Origin: Phaseolus vulgaris
Taxonomy: Eukaryota; Streptophyta; Magnoliopsida; Fabales; Fabaceae
Length of the DNA stretch: 64,000 nucleotides
Assembly (NCBI RefSeq): GCF_000499845.2
Contig: NC_023759.2
Span: 22,625,069-22,689,068, forward strand
Reading direction: 5' to 3'
In this document: in pieces, positions 1-10,600 of the stretch
How positions within the stretch are numbered: position 1 is the stretch's first letter
Layout: each line of letters opens with the position of its first letter
Notes under the pieces: generated by a model
What the model was told of the DNA's origin: nothing
Database searches by the model: none
The model's input: the letters and a program-made list of their open reading frames with translations, nothing else
Position numbers and translations under genes: made by a program

Positions 1-337
1 CCATGGAGGCGAGAACGAAGAAGGCGGAGAAGCGCGTGTAGTGGCGGAGGAAGGCGGTGCAGTTGTAGTAGTAGAGGAGGACAAGGAGGAAAGTGACGAG
101 CGCGATGAGGCCGACGAAGACGACGGCGTTGAGGAGCGCGCCCTCGAGCTTCTGCGCGGTGCTGTCTGCGGGGTTCTCGGCGTAGACGAGGTTGGCGGCG
201 GTTGTGATAGTGGCGGCGGAGGAGGAGGGCGAGGAGAGGGCGTAGACCAGGAGAACCACCAGGAACATGCAGATCGACACCGGACTCATGACGCCGATGA
301 TTTCAACGCCCAGACATTCCAGAACGCTCGATTCCAT
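1..337 (-). CDS. Presenilin, 5' part (runs off the left edge)
   Basis: Translation of the minus strand from the ATG at 335-337 stays open for all 112 codons to the edge. It starts MESSVLECLGVEIIGVMSPV, followed by a hydrophobic segment at about residues 19-36, a Ser/Ala-rich loop, the conserved stretch NLVYAENPADSTAQKLEGAL, and a second hydrophobic segment (about residues 76-95) ending LLYYY. This is the N-terminus of plant presenilin, the catalytic aspartyl subunit of gamma-secretase, a multi-pass membrane protein of the endomembrane system. The two catalytic aspartates lie beyond the edge and cannot be checked. The visible part has no intron, as is usual for plant presenilin genes. Codons are strongly G/C-ending, unlike the AT-rich flank. 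Confidence in the family is high; the copy number and which presenilin paralogue this is are unknown. Confidence 0.9.
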   Translation of the reverse strand, partial: MESSVLECLGVEIIGVMSPVSICMFLVVLLVYALSSPSSSAATITTAANLVYAENPADSTAQKLEGALLNAVVFVGLIALVTFLLVLLYYYNCTAFLRHYTRFSAFFVLASM

Positions 338-1031
338 TCTCCCGACTTTTAGGGGTTTTTTTGGGTTTCTCTCAGCGCTCTAACACCGTAATATTAACAA
401 ACTCCATTTTCTTCTGAACCTTGCGTAAGAGTTTTCTTCTTTCTCCGCTCTGGCTCATCCAGAGTTGAGTTTTTCTTGTTTTTATTATCCAAAGGAGCAA
501 CTTTATCCCTTTTTAACTTTCACATTATTCTTTTACTCACTGCCCAATCCATTTACTCTATAAATCATTATTTTCCATTTATATCTATTTACCTTCCTTT
601 TACTTCTCCAAACAATACATGCAATCAAAATCTTGTTTTTTTCATGTTAATAACGTGATATTTGTCAAGACAAACATCATTTTTACCTTATTTTTATTAC
701 ATTTCACTTTATCGACTTAATATTAGTTATATTGAGGACAAAGCAAAGTCAACTCTGACTTAATTAAATTCATCTTCCACACATGTGCTTCACATATCAT
801 AATAATCAACTGCATACTTCAACATTTGTTTCATGAGTTATGAAGCAATTATGGTTTAAGCCCGCCTTAATATTTTTGCATGCCTTGTCTAGATCATCAC
901 AATCCTCATAATCTTCTTCAATATATTAAGGATCGACAAACGTCTTAGAGAGGATAATGTGTGACCCTTTTTCATTGAATATTTGTCAAAGATACAGAGA
1001 AAAGAGGACAAGGGTGTTAGCACCCTTTCAT
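338..1031. other. Intergenic: presenilin promoter side and GDSL 3' flank
   Basis: AT-rich DNA lying upstream of presenilin (minus) and downstream of the GDSL stop codon (minus). It should hold the presenilin 5' UTR and promoter and the GDSL 3' UTR and poly(A) signals. I see no repeat or coding signal in it. Confidence 0.5.
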
Positions 1032-3112
1032 TCAAAGATGCTTATGACAAGCCATGTTCAAAGGAATAGGTGGATCAGAAAATGCACCATCAACAATCTG
1101 TTCTAGCACCCATTTGTTTGCAGCCTGAGTGTAATGAACACCATCCCAATTTACCCAAACAGATGGATCCTTGCATGGCTTCCCCACCAGAATCTCTTTC
1201 CCACGAATCTTAATCTTAGCACCACATCCAGTGTGCAAATTGTAGTTGTACTTTCCACCATGTCCACAACATGCCCTCAGTGGTTCCTCAAACCCTGCAT
1301 TCAACAAACACAACTCATTTTTCCACACATTTTCACAAACTAAACAACTCCAAACCAGACAAAGGGTTTACCATGCTTCTTTGGATGACTAATGAGAGAG
1401 TACTTCACAGCGTAAACATCAACATAAGTGATGGCAGCCAAGGGAAGCTCTTTTCTGAGTTTAACCACAACCTCTTTCAATTCACGATTGAAGAACTTGG
1501 CCACTTCATTGTAAGGGGTTGAACATCCTGCTTTGTCCACTAATGATGGTTTTACTGGGTGAAGATCCATTATGTATGGCAAACAACCAACCGGACCCGT
1601 ATTGTGAACCCAAAATGACCTTCCTCCATGATTATATACATACTAGCACCACCAAACAGATACACAAACATACATGTTATGTCATGCCCATGATATTAGT
1701 TTGTTTTCTGATTAAACTTTATGCAGTTCCTTTAGTTGTCTTCAATTTAAGTTTTAGTTCATATTCTTGTAAGAATATCACGTTAGATCAAGCCAAACAT
1801 GTATACATAATTTATTCTCGAAATTGAAGTTACTTTTTAAGTAGTTTCTATTTTCCACATCCGAAAATGAAACTCCAAATGCTACCCTATCGGAATGCAA
1901 GAACTAAATAAGTTCACTTTTCTGTCTCAGCAACCAGAAATATCACATACATTAAAATGGTTTACCTTGATTACGTTCTTGAATTGATCCAAAACATCTG
2001 GAACATATGCTTTAACTTGATCCGTGGACATGTTGTGGAAGTAACCGGATGTCAAGTCATTTTGACCAATATCAAACGTGTATAATGCTTGAGAAAAGTC
2101 TTCTGCTTTTGGTAACAATGTTTTATATACTCCACCTAAGAGGGATGAAAAATGATCACGACTCCATAAACATGTTCACATCCTATTGTTGGAATCCATT
2201 CCAATATGCTCCAATTGGACATTACACATGAAGATTATAAGTAGATATGTTAAGGGAAAATATGATTCATGTGTTGCCATTACCTTTGTTGCGAAAAAAT
2301 TGGCTTCTGCGTTGGAAATCACTGAATTGATTGAATTGAACGTCCAAAGAGAAAGGGCTGAACCCTCCAGTTTGATGAAGGGTTGTGTTCTGAGGTCTAA
2401 TGGTGGATCCAGCAGTTGCAAAGTTGGCTCCATGGCTATAATTTGACCCCACAGAATCAAGAAATGCATTCAAATAAGGCTTGCCCAGCTTCTTAGCTTT
2501 TGATGCACAATATGAAAATGAAGGTCAAATCAATTGGCATTTTCCAAGATAAAAAACACTCTTTTAATTGAAATGGCATAGAAACTAAAGAGGAACAACA
2601 ATATTTACAAACTATATACATTCATTCAAGACTCAAAATACTGATTTGAAATTTGGTTGAGAGAATCAAAGTGAACTTAGAAAAGTAGAGAGAAAAGGGT
2701 TGACACAGTGCATGATTAGATTGAGATAGCCCAAAAAGTTAGATGGAGTGGAATGTAAGAGTTACTGTCAACATAAAAACTAGTCTCTTTGAAATGTGAC
2801 GAATTTGAATCCTTGTTAAGCATAGAGAAAGTAGAAAAGGGTTGAGTTAAAGAAACCTATGAAATCAACAATGAGACGACCATCACAGTAACGGCCAGCA
2901 GGGTGATGGAAGTAGGACTCTCCATGAGGAGGGCCAGATTGTCCAAAGGCTGCAGAGAGGCCTCCAGTGTCAGAATTGGAGTCACCAAAGTTGAAGATGG
3001 CAGGGAAGTGGCACTGTTTTGAAGCTGATACTGAGTTTCCAATATTGAAACAAAGTGCCACAGATACCACAACACAAAGGGTCATCAAGCTGCTCTCAGT
3101 GTTCAATTTCAT
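1032..3112 (-). CDS. GDSL esterase/lipase, complete, five exons
   Basis: Exons in coding order: 3112-2857, 2496-2284, 2135-1966, 1642-1372, 1294-1032; all introns are GT-AG and phases match, giving 390 residues. Residues 1-30 form a signal peptide. Block I is FNFGDSNSDTGG with nucleophile Ser45; block III is GQND (Asn182); block V is WDGVHY with Asp354 and His357 completing the triad. These are the SGNH/GDSL-II signatures of secreted plant acyl-ester hydrolases acting in the cell wall or apoplast. Overall it resembles the Arabidopsis At3g26430/At5g14450 group, some of which are annotated as alpha-fucosidase-like; true substrate unknown. The start at 3112 was chosen because it places the signal peptide at the N-terminus; upstream in-frame codons are not ATG. 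Introns are 360, 148, 323 and 77 bp. It looks functional. Confidence 0.92.
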
Positions 3113-3579
3113 GTTGTTGTAGCAACAATTGTGCTCTAAATTCAAAAGGCTGAGAGGAAGGAAAATGGTATGAAGTAGGGAAGACAAAGTAGGACCAAAG
3201 TACAGAGATGTATCCAATGATGTTACAAAACAACATAAAAAGGGGTGAAGTTTTGACTTGAGGACATGTTTTTGTTTGGAGTCTATCCATTATTTCATGG
3301 AATTGAAAAAAAGGTGTTATTTTCTTTTAAAACAAACATCTTACTAAGATTTTTCCTATTTTTCATCTCTTTCCATATGCAAGATGTCTAAAAACTACTC
3401 TTCAATTATCTATAATCTTATTTAATAATAAGAAATATGTTGCTACATCCACATGCTATTCAACACTTAATAAAGAGGATAAAAGAGAAAAATATATACG
3501 AATATAATAAGATAGGAAAAAAAAACAAATGAGAAGTGTTAATAAGATGTTTAGAGGTTTAAATATTAAAAAATCATTG

Positions 3580-4330
3580 CTCCATTCAATCTATCTTGTA
3601 TCATTGTTGATCTTAGATAGAATTTTAATTGATTTTAATTTTAAATAATTTAGTTGTAAGAATTAGTTGTATTGTTAATAACATTTTATAAATGCATATA
3701 CTAAAGAAAAAAATTTTAATATATTTTATTATTTTATTGGAGTGCTATTTTTATCTCAATTATAAAAAAGAATAAAGATTATAGAAATAAATCAAGGCCA
3801 TCAATGTTCTCCGTGACTTTTTCAAGAGTAAAACAATATTTTTGCAATTCATCCTCACTTAAAGTTTTTATTTTTTTAGATTTATTTAAAATAATAGTAG
3901 TCATTAATTATATTAATTTGCTTCTTTTTTAGTTGCAAAATCAGATATCCAAGTTTTATAATCAAGTCATTTTAACATTTCACTCTAAATAAAAAAAATG
4001 GTTCAATCATTGTTGATGATTTTGAAAATTTTCTGTCAACAGTTGGAACAATTACTTGTATTGTTAATAATATTTTATAAATGCATATATTCTAAAAATA
4101 AATGCTATTTTAATATTTTTATTGAAATGTTACTTTTCTCTCTCTTAATCATAAAAATAAATCAAGAACATCAATGTTAGAATGCTCTCTATAACTTAAA
4201 CTCTTAGTGTAAAATAATACTTTTGCAATTTATCCTCATTTAAAGTTTTAAATTTTTTAGATTTATTTGAAATAAAATAGTAGTCATTAATTATATTTTT
4301 AATAGTAATTATTCAATCAACATAGCTAAT
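3580..4330. repeat. Two-copy direct repeat, about 405-bp period
   Basis: Sequence around 3600-3930 recurs at about 4008-4300 with substitutions; shared strings include ATTTTATAAATGCATAT, AATAAATCAAG and AGTAGTCATTAATTATAT. It lies in the block present only in copy A of the segmental duplication. No coding content. Confidence 0.6.
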
Positions 4331-4769
4331 AATATTTATTAACTTTGTCCCCTTATATGATAAGCTAAAATAAAATTAATCAATCATAATTGTTGTTAAA
4401 AAACAATTTTAAGTATCTTCTTATTAAAACATATATTAGGATAATGTCTCGCATTCTATAAAATTTTAAATACACAAAATACGTCAAAAAATTTATATAT
4501 CTTCAAAATTTAAACATATTTTTTATATGTTTATTATGATAGATAAAAATTCATGTGAATAATTATTTTAACACGTGAATTATATTATTAAAATTAATTT
4601 TAATTAGATGTATGATTAATTATATTGGTTTTTCATCTATTGTTATGATTATTTTTAAAAGCTAAAAAAAGGGACAAAAATGTTAGAAGTGCGCATGGTC
4701 CATTCATCACATGCATGCATTATCATTCACGGGTATTTGAATGGCCTGTCTATTACTTTATAATTTATC

Positions 4770-4774
<5 letters not shown>

Positions 4775-4856
<82 letters not shown>

Positions 4857-4857
4857 T
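4775..4857. repeat. Microsatellite (TA)n-(TG)-(TA)n-(GA)n
   Basis: Uninterrupted dinucleotide runs: TA, a short TGTG interruption, TA again, then GA. It will be length-polymorphic. Confidence 0.95.
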
Positions 4858-5719
4858 TATGCAAAACCTAAGTAAAAAGGTTTTCATTTTCAAAAATGAA
4901 AAATTACATTAAAAATTGTCAAATTTATTTATTTAAACTTAAAAAAAGTTAGAAGTATGTGTTGCTATAATGCAACAATGCATTTAATATTCATAGATAG
5001 TGTTATTCTCAAAGTTGCATCAAATTTTGATTATAATGGCGATAATGAGAATAAATTATCAGTATCATCATTATAAACAAAAGAAAATAGAACTCAAAAC
5101 TTCACACATATCACCAAAATTCACACAACTTAGGCCAACCTTATACACCAATTGTTGTAATTTAAGGATTTTATGCAAAAAAAAGGTATTTCATGTGATC
5201 TATAAAAAAAATTGACTAAGTGATTGAAAACATTGGAAAAATCCACGTATAGAGAGTAGTGATCTTTCAAAATGGCTTTATTCTTTTAAATGATCAAATT
5301 ATGCATGATTCAAATAAAAAACTTAAAGTTTCAGGTTCTCTTAATTTTGCAATTGTATCCAAAGCAAATCGCTTAAATTAAAGAATGAAATTTGAGTACC
5401 GAGTTATGTGAAGAATCATAGTATACACTTTTTCAAGAAACAAATCCTTAATTAAGCAAAGAAACCCTAAACGACTGTTACGTACCTACAGACAAAGATG
5501 ACCTTAGCAAATTTGTATCTTATGAATAGTGACAAAATCCAATGAATCTGTCGGTGGATTTTTCAATCAAAATACTATTCAATAAAATTAAAGAACTTGA
5601 TCTTATCCAAAGTTAAGAAAATTTTCAATTATTTAAAAAAATTAAAATCAAGCTCTTTGAAAGTCATGAAACAAGATGGTTTAATTTATTATAACTAATG
5701 CAAGAAAAAGAAGAATAAG
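4858..5719. other. AT-rich DNA between the two duplicated segments
   Basis: No coding, RNA or repeat signal that I can support. Short open frames here are chance frames in AT-rich sequence. Confidence 0.4.
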
Positions 5720-5930
5720 AACATTTACAAACTATATACATTCATTCATGACTCAAAATACTGATTTGAAATTTTCTTAGAGAATCAAAGTAAAAGTCAG
5801 AAAAGAAAAGGGTTTAGCAGTGCATGATTAGTTACTGTGACGATAATAAGTAGTTTGTTTGAAATGAAATATGTTGTTAAGCATAGAAAAAGTAGAAAAG
5901 GGTTGAGAGTTAAAGAAGGGAAGTAAGAAC

Positions 5931-6186
5931 CTATGAAATCAACAATGAGACGGCCATCACAGTAACGGCCAGCAGGGTGATGGAAGTAGGAGTCTCCCTG
6001 GGGAGGGCCAGGTTGTCCAAAGGCTGCAGAGAGGCCTCCAGTGTCAGAATTGGAGTCACCAAAGTTGAAGATGGCAGGGAAATGGCACTTCTTTGAACCT
6101 GATACTGACTTTCCAATATTCAAACAAAGTGCCACAGATACCACAACCCAAAGGCTCATAAACCTGCTCTCACTCTTCAATTTCAT
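5931..6186 (-). pseudogene. Duplicated GDSL exon 1 (orphan first exon)
   Basis: 256 nt, exactly the length of exon 1 of the GDSL gene at 1032-3112, with an intact ATG (6184-6186), signal peptide, GDSNSDTGG block and a GT donor at 5930-5929. Protein differences from the other copy are few (for example SGSKKC for SASKQC). Exons 2-5 are not found between it and the intact gene, so alone it is a truncated duplicate. It lies about 3 kb upstream of the intact gene on the same strand and ends in the same phase, so it could serve as an alternative first exon spliced to exon 2 at 2496. Whether it is transcribed cannot be told from sequence. Confidence 0.8.
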
Positions 6187-6530
6187 GTTCTTTTGCCAAC
6201 AATTGTTCTCTAAATTCAAAAGCCTGAGAGGAAGGAAAAGGGTATGAAGTAGGGAACACCAAGTAGGACCTAAGTAGAGAGATGAATCCAATGATGTTAC
6301 AGAACAACATAAAAAGGGGTCAACTTTTTACTTGAGAACATGTTTTTGTTTGGAGTCTATCCATTATTTCATGGAATTCAAAAGAAGGGGATATTTTCAT
6401 CATATCAATTATTTATTTCTCTTTTCTTTTCTATTTCTTTCCATATGTAAGATGTCTAAAACCCACTCTTCAATTATCTATAATCTTATTTAATAATAAG
6501 AAATATGTCTTTATAACAAGTGAGAATATA

Positions 6531-6928
6531 CACTACAACAAGAAAATAATTCAATAAAAATTAATTTTAAAAACAAAAAATAATTAATTACTATAATGAC
6601 TATATTAGAGACCATTTTAGAGACTAAAATATTTTTTGGTTTCTAAATTAGTTTGTATTATTGTTAAATAGTTTTTAAATTGGTATTTAATTAGTTACCA
6701 AGGTTTTAACTACCAATTATTTAGATTCTAAATTTGGTAGCAAAAACTTTGGTAGCTAATTAGATACCAATTTAGAAACTATTTAATAATAATATAAATT
6801 AATTTAGAATCAAATTTTTTTTAATCTCTAAAGTTGTCTCTAATTTAGTCACTATAAGAACTAATTAACTAATTATTTTTATTTCTAATAAAATTTGATT
6901 TCTATTCAATGATTTTCTTATAGTAATA
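6531..6928. mobile_element. Foldback MITE with CACTA-like ends
   Basis: Begins CACTACAACAAGAAAATA and ends with an imperfect inverted copy (TTTTCTTATAGTAATA). The interior is itself a long palindrome: TTTTTAAATTGGTATTTAATTAG is mirrored by CTAATTAGATACCAATTTAGA. It is absent from the paralogous position near 3440 in copy A. The CACTA start suggests a CACTA-derived non-autonomous element; I could not identify a clean 3-bp target duplication. Confidence 0.65.
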
Positions 6929-7339
6929 CTTAGACATCTAAGTGTTATTCAACACCAAGTAAAAAGAATAAAAGAGAAAGTTATATACGAATATTACAAG
7001 ATAGGAAAAGAGATAACAAATGAGAAGAGTTAATAAGATGTTTAGAGGTTTAAGTATTAAAAATACACAAAATACGTCCAAAAATTATGTCTTCAAAATT
7101 TAAACATAATTTTTATATCTTTATTAATTATGATAGATAAAAAAAGTCATGTGAATAATTATTTCAACACGTGAATTATATTAGTAAAAGTAATTTTAAT
7201 TAGATGTATGATTAATTATTTTGAAAGGGACAAAAACGTTAGAAGTGCGTGTGGTCCATTCATCACATGCTACAATGCATTCTCATTCACGGGTATTTTA
7301 ATGTCCTATCTATCACTTTATAATTTTATCTAATATATA

Positions 7340-7970
7340 CTAGTATTTAACCGTGCAAAGCACCGGATTTATTTAAATAACAAATTTGACAATTTTAAAA
7401 AATAGAAGAAAAACGAATTACAATTTTTTTTTCTAAAATTACAACTGATGTTATAAACCACAATATCTAGTATGCAGTTATTATGAAATAAGAATAGTTA
7501 GAGGAAGTAAACATTATATATAAGAATGATAATTGAAAATGATACAATAATCAAATTGATAAAATAGGTAAAACAATCACGGATAAATTATGTTGCAATA
7601 CAAGTGATTTAATTTAAAAATATAATATATTTATTATATAAATTTAATTTCAAAAAATAAAAGAATTTAAAATAATAACAAATAATATAATACTATATAT
7701 GATATAATCACTAACATTTAACATTTTATAAAACTAGTTCGTTTCCAATAAAACCAAACACATATTACTTATTATTAATAATAATAATAATAATAATAAT
7801 AACTAAAATACAATAAAAAACAATTAAATATTATAAACGGATAATTGATGAAATAAATATTTTAAAATAAATATTTTTTAAAATTCAAATATTAGAAGAT
7901 ACCTCAATAGTTGGAATATAATGAATAAATATGATATTTTAGTAACTCAGCACATTAACATTTAAGAAAT
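7340..7970 (-). mobile_element. Helitron 3' terminus and adjacent AT-rich body
   Basis: On the minus strand the sequence ends with a GC-rich hairpin (7366-7351, CCGGTGCTTTGCACGG), a 7-nt spacer, then CTAG (7343-7340) next to T. That is the canonical Helitron 3' end (hairpin, CTRR, insertion between A and T). It cuts into copy B of the segmental duplication, where the paralogous site near 4775 continues uninterrupted. The body is AT-rich with an (AAT)n run at about 7770-7803. The matching 5' end was not found. Confidence 0.7.
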
Positions 7971-8717
7971 TGTTCTCGCCGGTTGACTCGCTCGCCGGTT
8001 GATTTGAACAGCAATTCCGGACCCTCCTATCTCCGTGTGAGAATCGCACCTCCTTGATTGAAGAATCTCTCACCTGCAAAGACAAAGGGCGCCTTGACGG
8101 CCGTTTGCACTCCGACGCTAAAGTCAATATTAGGGTAAAGAAACACTAAGTGTATAAAGTAGTTTCAGTCTTAGAAACTGTATACCTTGCTAGGGTTCTT
8201 AGTCCCCTTTATATAGGTTGAAACTAGGGTTTACCTTTGTTATGTTACCCATGTCTAGGGTTCCTTGGAGAACATCCTTGCGTCGCTATTACACAATTTT
8301 AGCATAATCTGGCAAATAGGACTTCCCTTAACTGAGGTGCAACGACTAACAGAATGGCCGCCTAGGTACCAACTTGTGCACCAAATCTCTCGCACCATCC
8401 ATTCTGTGGGTGCCCTAAGTATTCACGTGTCATGCATGCAGCTTCCTTGGAAACCCTAACCCTAATGGGCCTTAGCGCCTCCAAGGACTATTTACTCGTG
8501 TCACACCTGGATGCGCTACACACACCACCTGCATAGATTCCTCGTGTCTTAGGGCTTCCTCCCATATCTGATGTTTTAACTGATAATTAGTGTTATTCTG
8601 GGGCCCAACTTACGTGGCCCACTATAGCTGTTCAGACCACCAACGTCTGATCTCTCCCTCTATTAGTGAGGTCCGATGTCGATCCCTGACGTCGATGTCC
8701 GAGGACTGGTCGGTACA
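7971..8717 (-). repeat. LTR (3' LTR) of truncated gypsy element 1
   Basis: Starts TGTTCTCGCCGGTTGACTCG and ends CTGGTCGGTACA, that is TG...CA read on the minus strand as TGTACC...GAACA. It is adjoined on the right by a polypurine tract on the minus strand (CTGAGGGGTTTG), placing it as the 3' LTR of a minus-oriented element. It carries the conserved block at 8072-8126. The same LTR family recurs as a solo at 17075-17825. Confidence 0.8.
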
Positions 8718-10176
8718 CAAACCCCTCAGTCTCGAGTTGTAACTTGTTTCAGCGAAGAAACTAAGTGATCGCCCTAGGTGACCTACGTGGCACTGGGTGA
8801 CAGGATGTGAACAATACACCGAAGTGACATCTCACCATACTTTCTAAATCATCGTACACGTGGCAAGATCAACGGTTATCACTTGTTGGCGCTTGCGCTT
8901 CTTCGTATACTGTTTAAACCTTTACACTCCCTTTCACTGTTTTATTACTTTCACTTAAGCAAATCATTTCTCAAGCATTTCTCTCCTTCGAAATGCTCTC
9001 TCTTCTTCCTCCAAACTCATACCTTCATTCCCTACTTGATCAAAGGTATGATCTTTACTCATTGTTTGCTCTTACTTTATGATTTTGCTGCTCATAATAT
9101 GCTATAACTGTTTTGGGACTGTTTATGTTTTCTGCATTTTAGATTTTTTGCATTATATGTTTTCTTTGTTCTTCGTTCACGAGTCTCTGTTTTTCTGGTT
9201 TTATTGAGTCACATCATCATCTTCTTCTAAACCTTCGTCTTTCTTCCTTTCTCCTCTTTCTTTTTAGCTCTCTTCGAGATGGCCAGAACCAAAACAGCAC
9301 CGAACCCTCCTCCCTCTATTGACTACATAACCCTCTACCGTTGGGCTCCTAATGACCTTTTAGCGGAAACCACCAAATATACCTCCAACCAGGACGTAAT
9401 AACGTACAAGGAGGGTGAAGCTGATGAGAAGTGTCGTGTCTTTGGGAGGGAGCACGATGCGTATGTGTCGCTTCGGCCTTGTGAGAAAGGCGAACCTGTG
9501 TGCGCTGATGATCGCGCAAACCCAGCTGGAGGACCTTTCTTCTTCATGTATTCCACCATCTTCAAGCGGGTCAAGCTTTGCTTGCCACTTACAGGGTTCG
9601 AGCGCGTGTTGCTTACAGAGGTTAACGTGGCCCCTACCCAGCTGCATCCCAACATTTGGGCCTTTGTAAGGGCCTTCATTATTTTGTGCAATCACTTTGG
9701 CTACACGCCCTCCGTGGACGTCTTCTTATACTTCTTCGAGGCGAAGAATCCCGGCAAGAGGTTGTGGCTGACCTTTAAAGGAGTGGCGGGGAAAGTTCTC
9801 CTAACTCTCTTCCAAGAATCCTACAAGGGCTTCAGGAAGAAGTTCTTCAAGGTGAGTTGCAGTGTCTACGACCCTACCCTTCTAGACGGATTTCCCCTCT
9901 ATTGGGTGGAGAAGCGTAGACTTAAAAAGCCAAGGAGTCTTGATATGATTCCACTAGCAAGATAGAGATGATTCTTTGACATTTTATGGAATCAACTTGA
10001 GTTGGAGAATGAATAGGCACTTTTAATAGAATTGGATCAATGTTCTATGTTTCAAGAACTCACCAAAACTTGCACCAAACACCAAACTCACATGGAAGAT
10101 CCATCTATTGCCAATTGAATCGATTAAATTGAACAAGAAGGCAAATGCACCGTTTAAAAAGCTTAAGAATGGAAAT

Positions 10177-10357
10177 TGTTAGATATTATTAGATATAATT
10201 AGATATTATTTGATATTATGAGATATTATAGATATTGTTAGATATCTCATATTTATGTAATGGGCTTAGCCCATATGTTTCTTTTTCCTATATAAACATA
10301 ACCCTATGTGTTCAATATACACAAGGGATTTACCCTATTCTTTCTTTTCCTTTAATA
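10177..10357 (+). repeat. 5' LTR of copia element 1
   Basis: Begins TGTTAGATAT and ends TTTAATA, so the 3' end is TA rather than the usual CA. U3 holds seven GATAT motifs at about 10-bp spacing, then the palindrome TGGGCTTAGCCCA and a TATA box (CTATATAAAC, about 10289). Confidence 0.93.
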
Positions 10358-10369
10358 TGGTATCAGAGC
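10358..10369 (+). promoter_or_regulatory. Primer-binding site of copia element 1
   Basis: TGGTATCAGAGC, complementary to the 3' end of initiator methionine tRNA, immediately after the LTR. Confidence 0.95.
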
Positions 10370-10449
10370 ATAAGGTTAGAGTTTAGGGTTTAGGGTTCAA
10401 TTTTTATTGGTGAATCCACTATTCACTGGAATTTTTCCAGCCACCACCC

Positions 10450-10526
10450 CTACCTTCGCCGGACCTTCGCCGGACCTTCGCCGGACCTTCACCGGAACTT
10501 CGCCGGACCTTCGCCGGAGACACCGC
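10450..10526 (+). repeat. 11-bp tandem repeats in the copia leader
   Basis: Six or so copies of CTTCGCCGGAC with a few substitutions, in the untranslated leader between the primer-binding site and the polyprotein start. Just upstream (about 10381-10398) is a doubled telobox-like TTTAGGG. Confidence 0.85.
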
Positions 10527-10600
10527 CGGAATCGCTGTCGGAGCCTTCATCTTTGTTGCTCCCGCCAATTAACCGGTGACTGGATTTGTCCTTATCTTTT

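Larger units (their letters stand above)
2600..7340. repeat. Tandem segmental duplication of the GDSL 5' region
   Basis: Copy A covers about 2600-3570 plus 4460-4790; copy B covers about 5720-6515 plus 6930-7340. Shared landmarks in order are the partial intron 1, exon 1, promoter side, a run containing AGATGTTTAGAGGTTTAA, one containing TTAATTAGATGTATGATTAA, and one containing CATTCACGGGTATTT. Copy A carries an extra block of about 890 bp (3571-4460); copy B carries a MITE (6531-6928) and ends at a Helitron terminus (7340). Confidence 0.75.

Noticed and set aside
41..352. 103-codon open frame on the plus strand at the left edge
   Set aside because: It is the shadow of the presenilin coding strand; the minus-strand frame has clear family similarity.
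3113..3217. Upstream extension of GDSL exon 1
   Set aside because: The in-frame upstream start is TTG, not ATG, and would bury the signal peptide behind 35 residues.
7774..7803. (AAT)n run as a possible CRISPR-like or regulatory array
   Set aside because: Simple trinucleotide microsatellite; no spacers, and CRISPR arrays are not expected in a plant nuclear genome.
9335..9695. Open frames on the minus strand within the antisense ORF
   Set aside because: Shadows of the plus-strand ORF; the same protein on the plus strand is conserved in two other copies.
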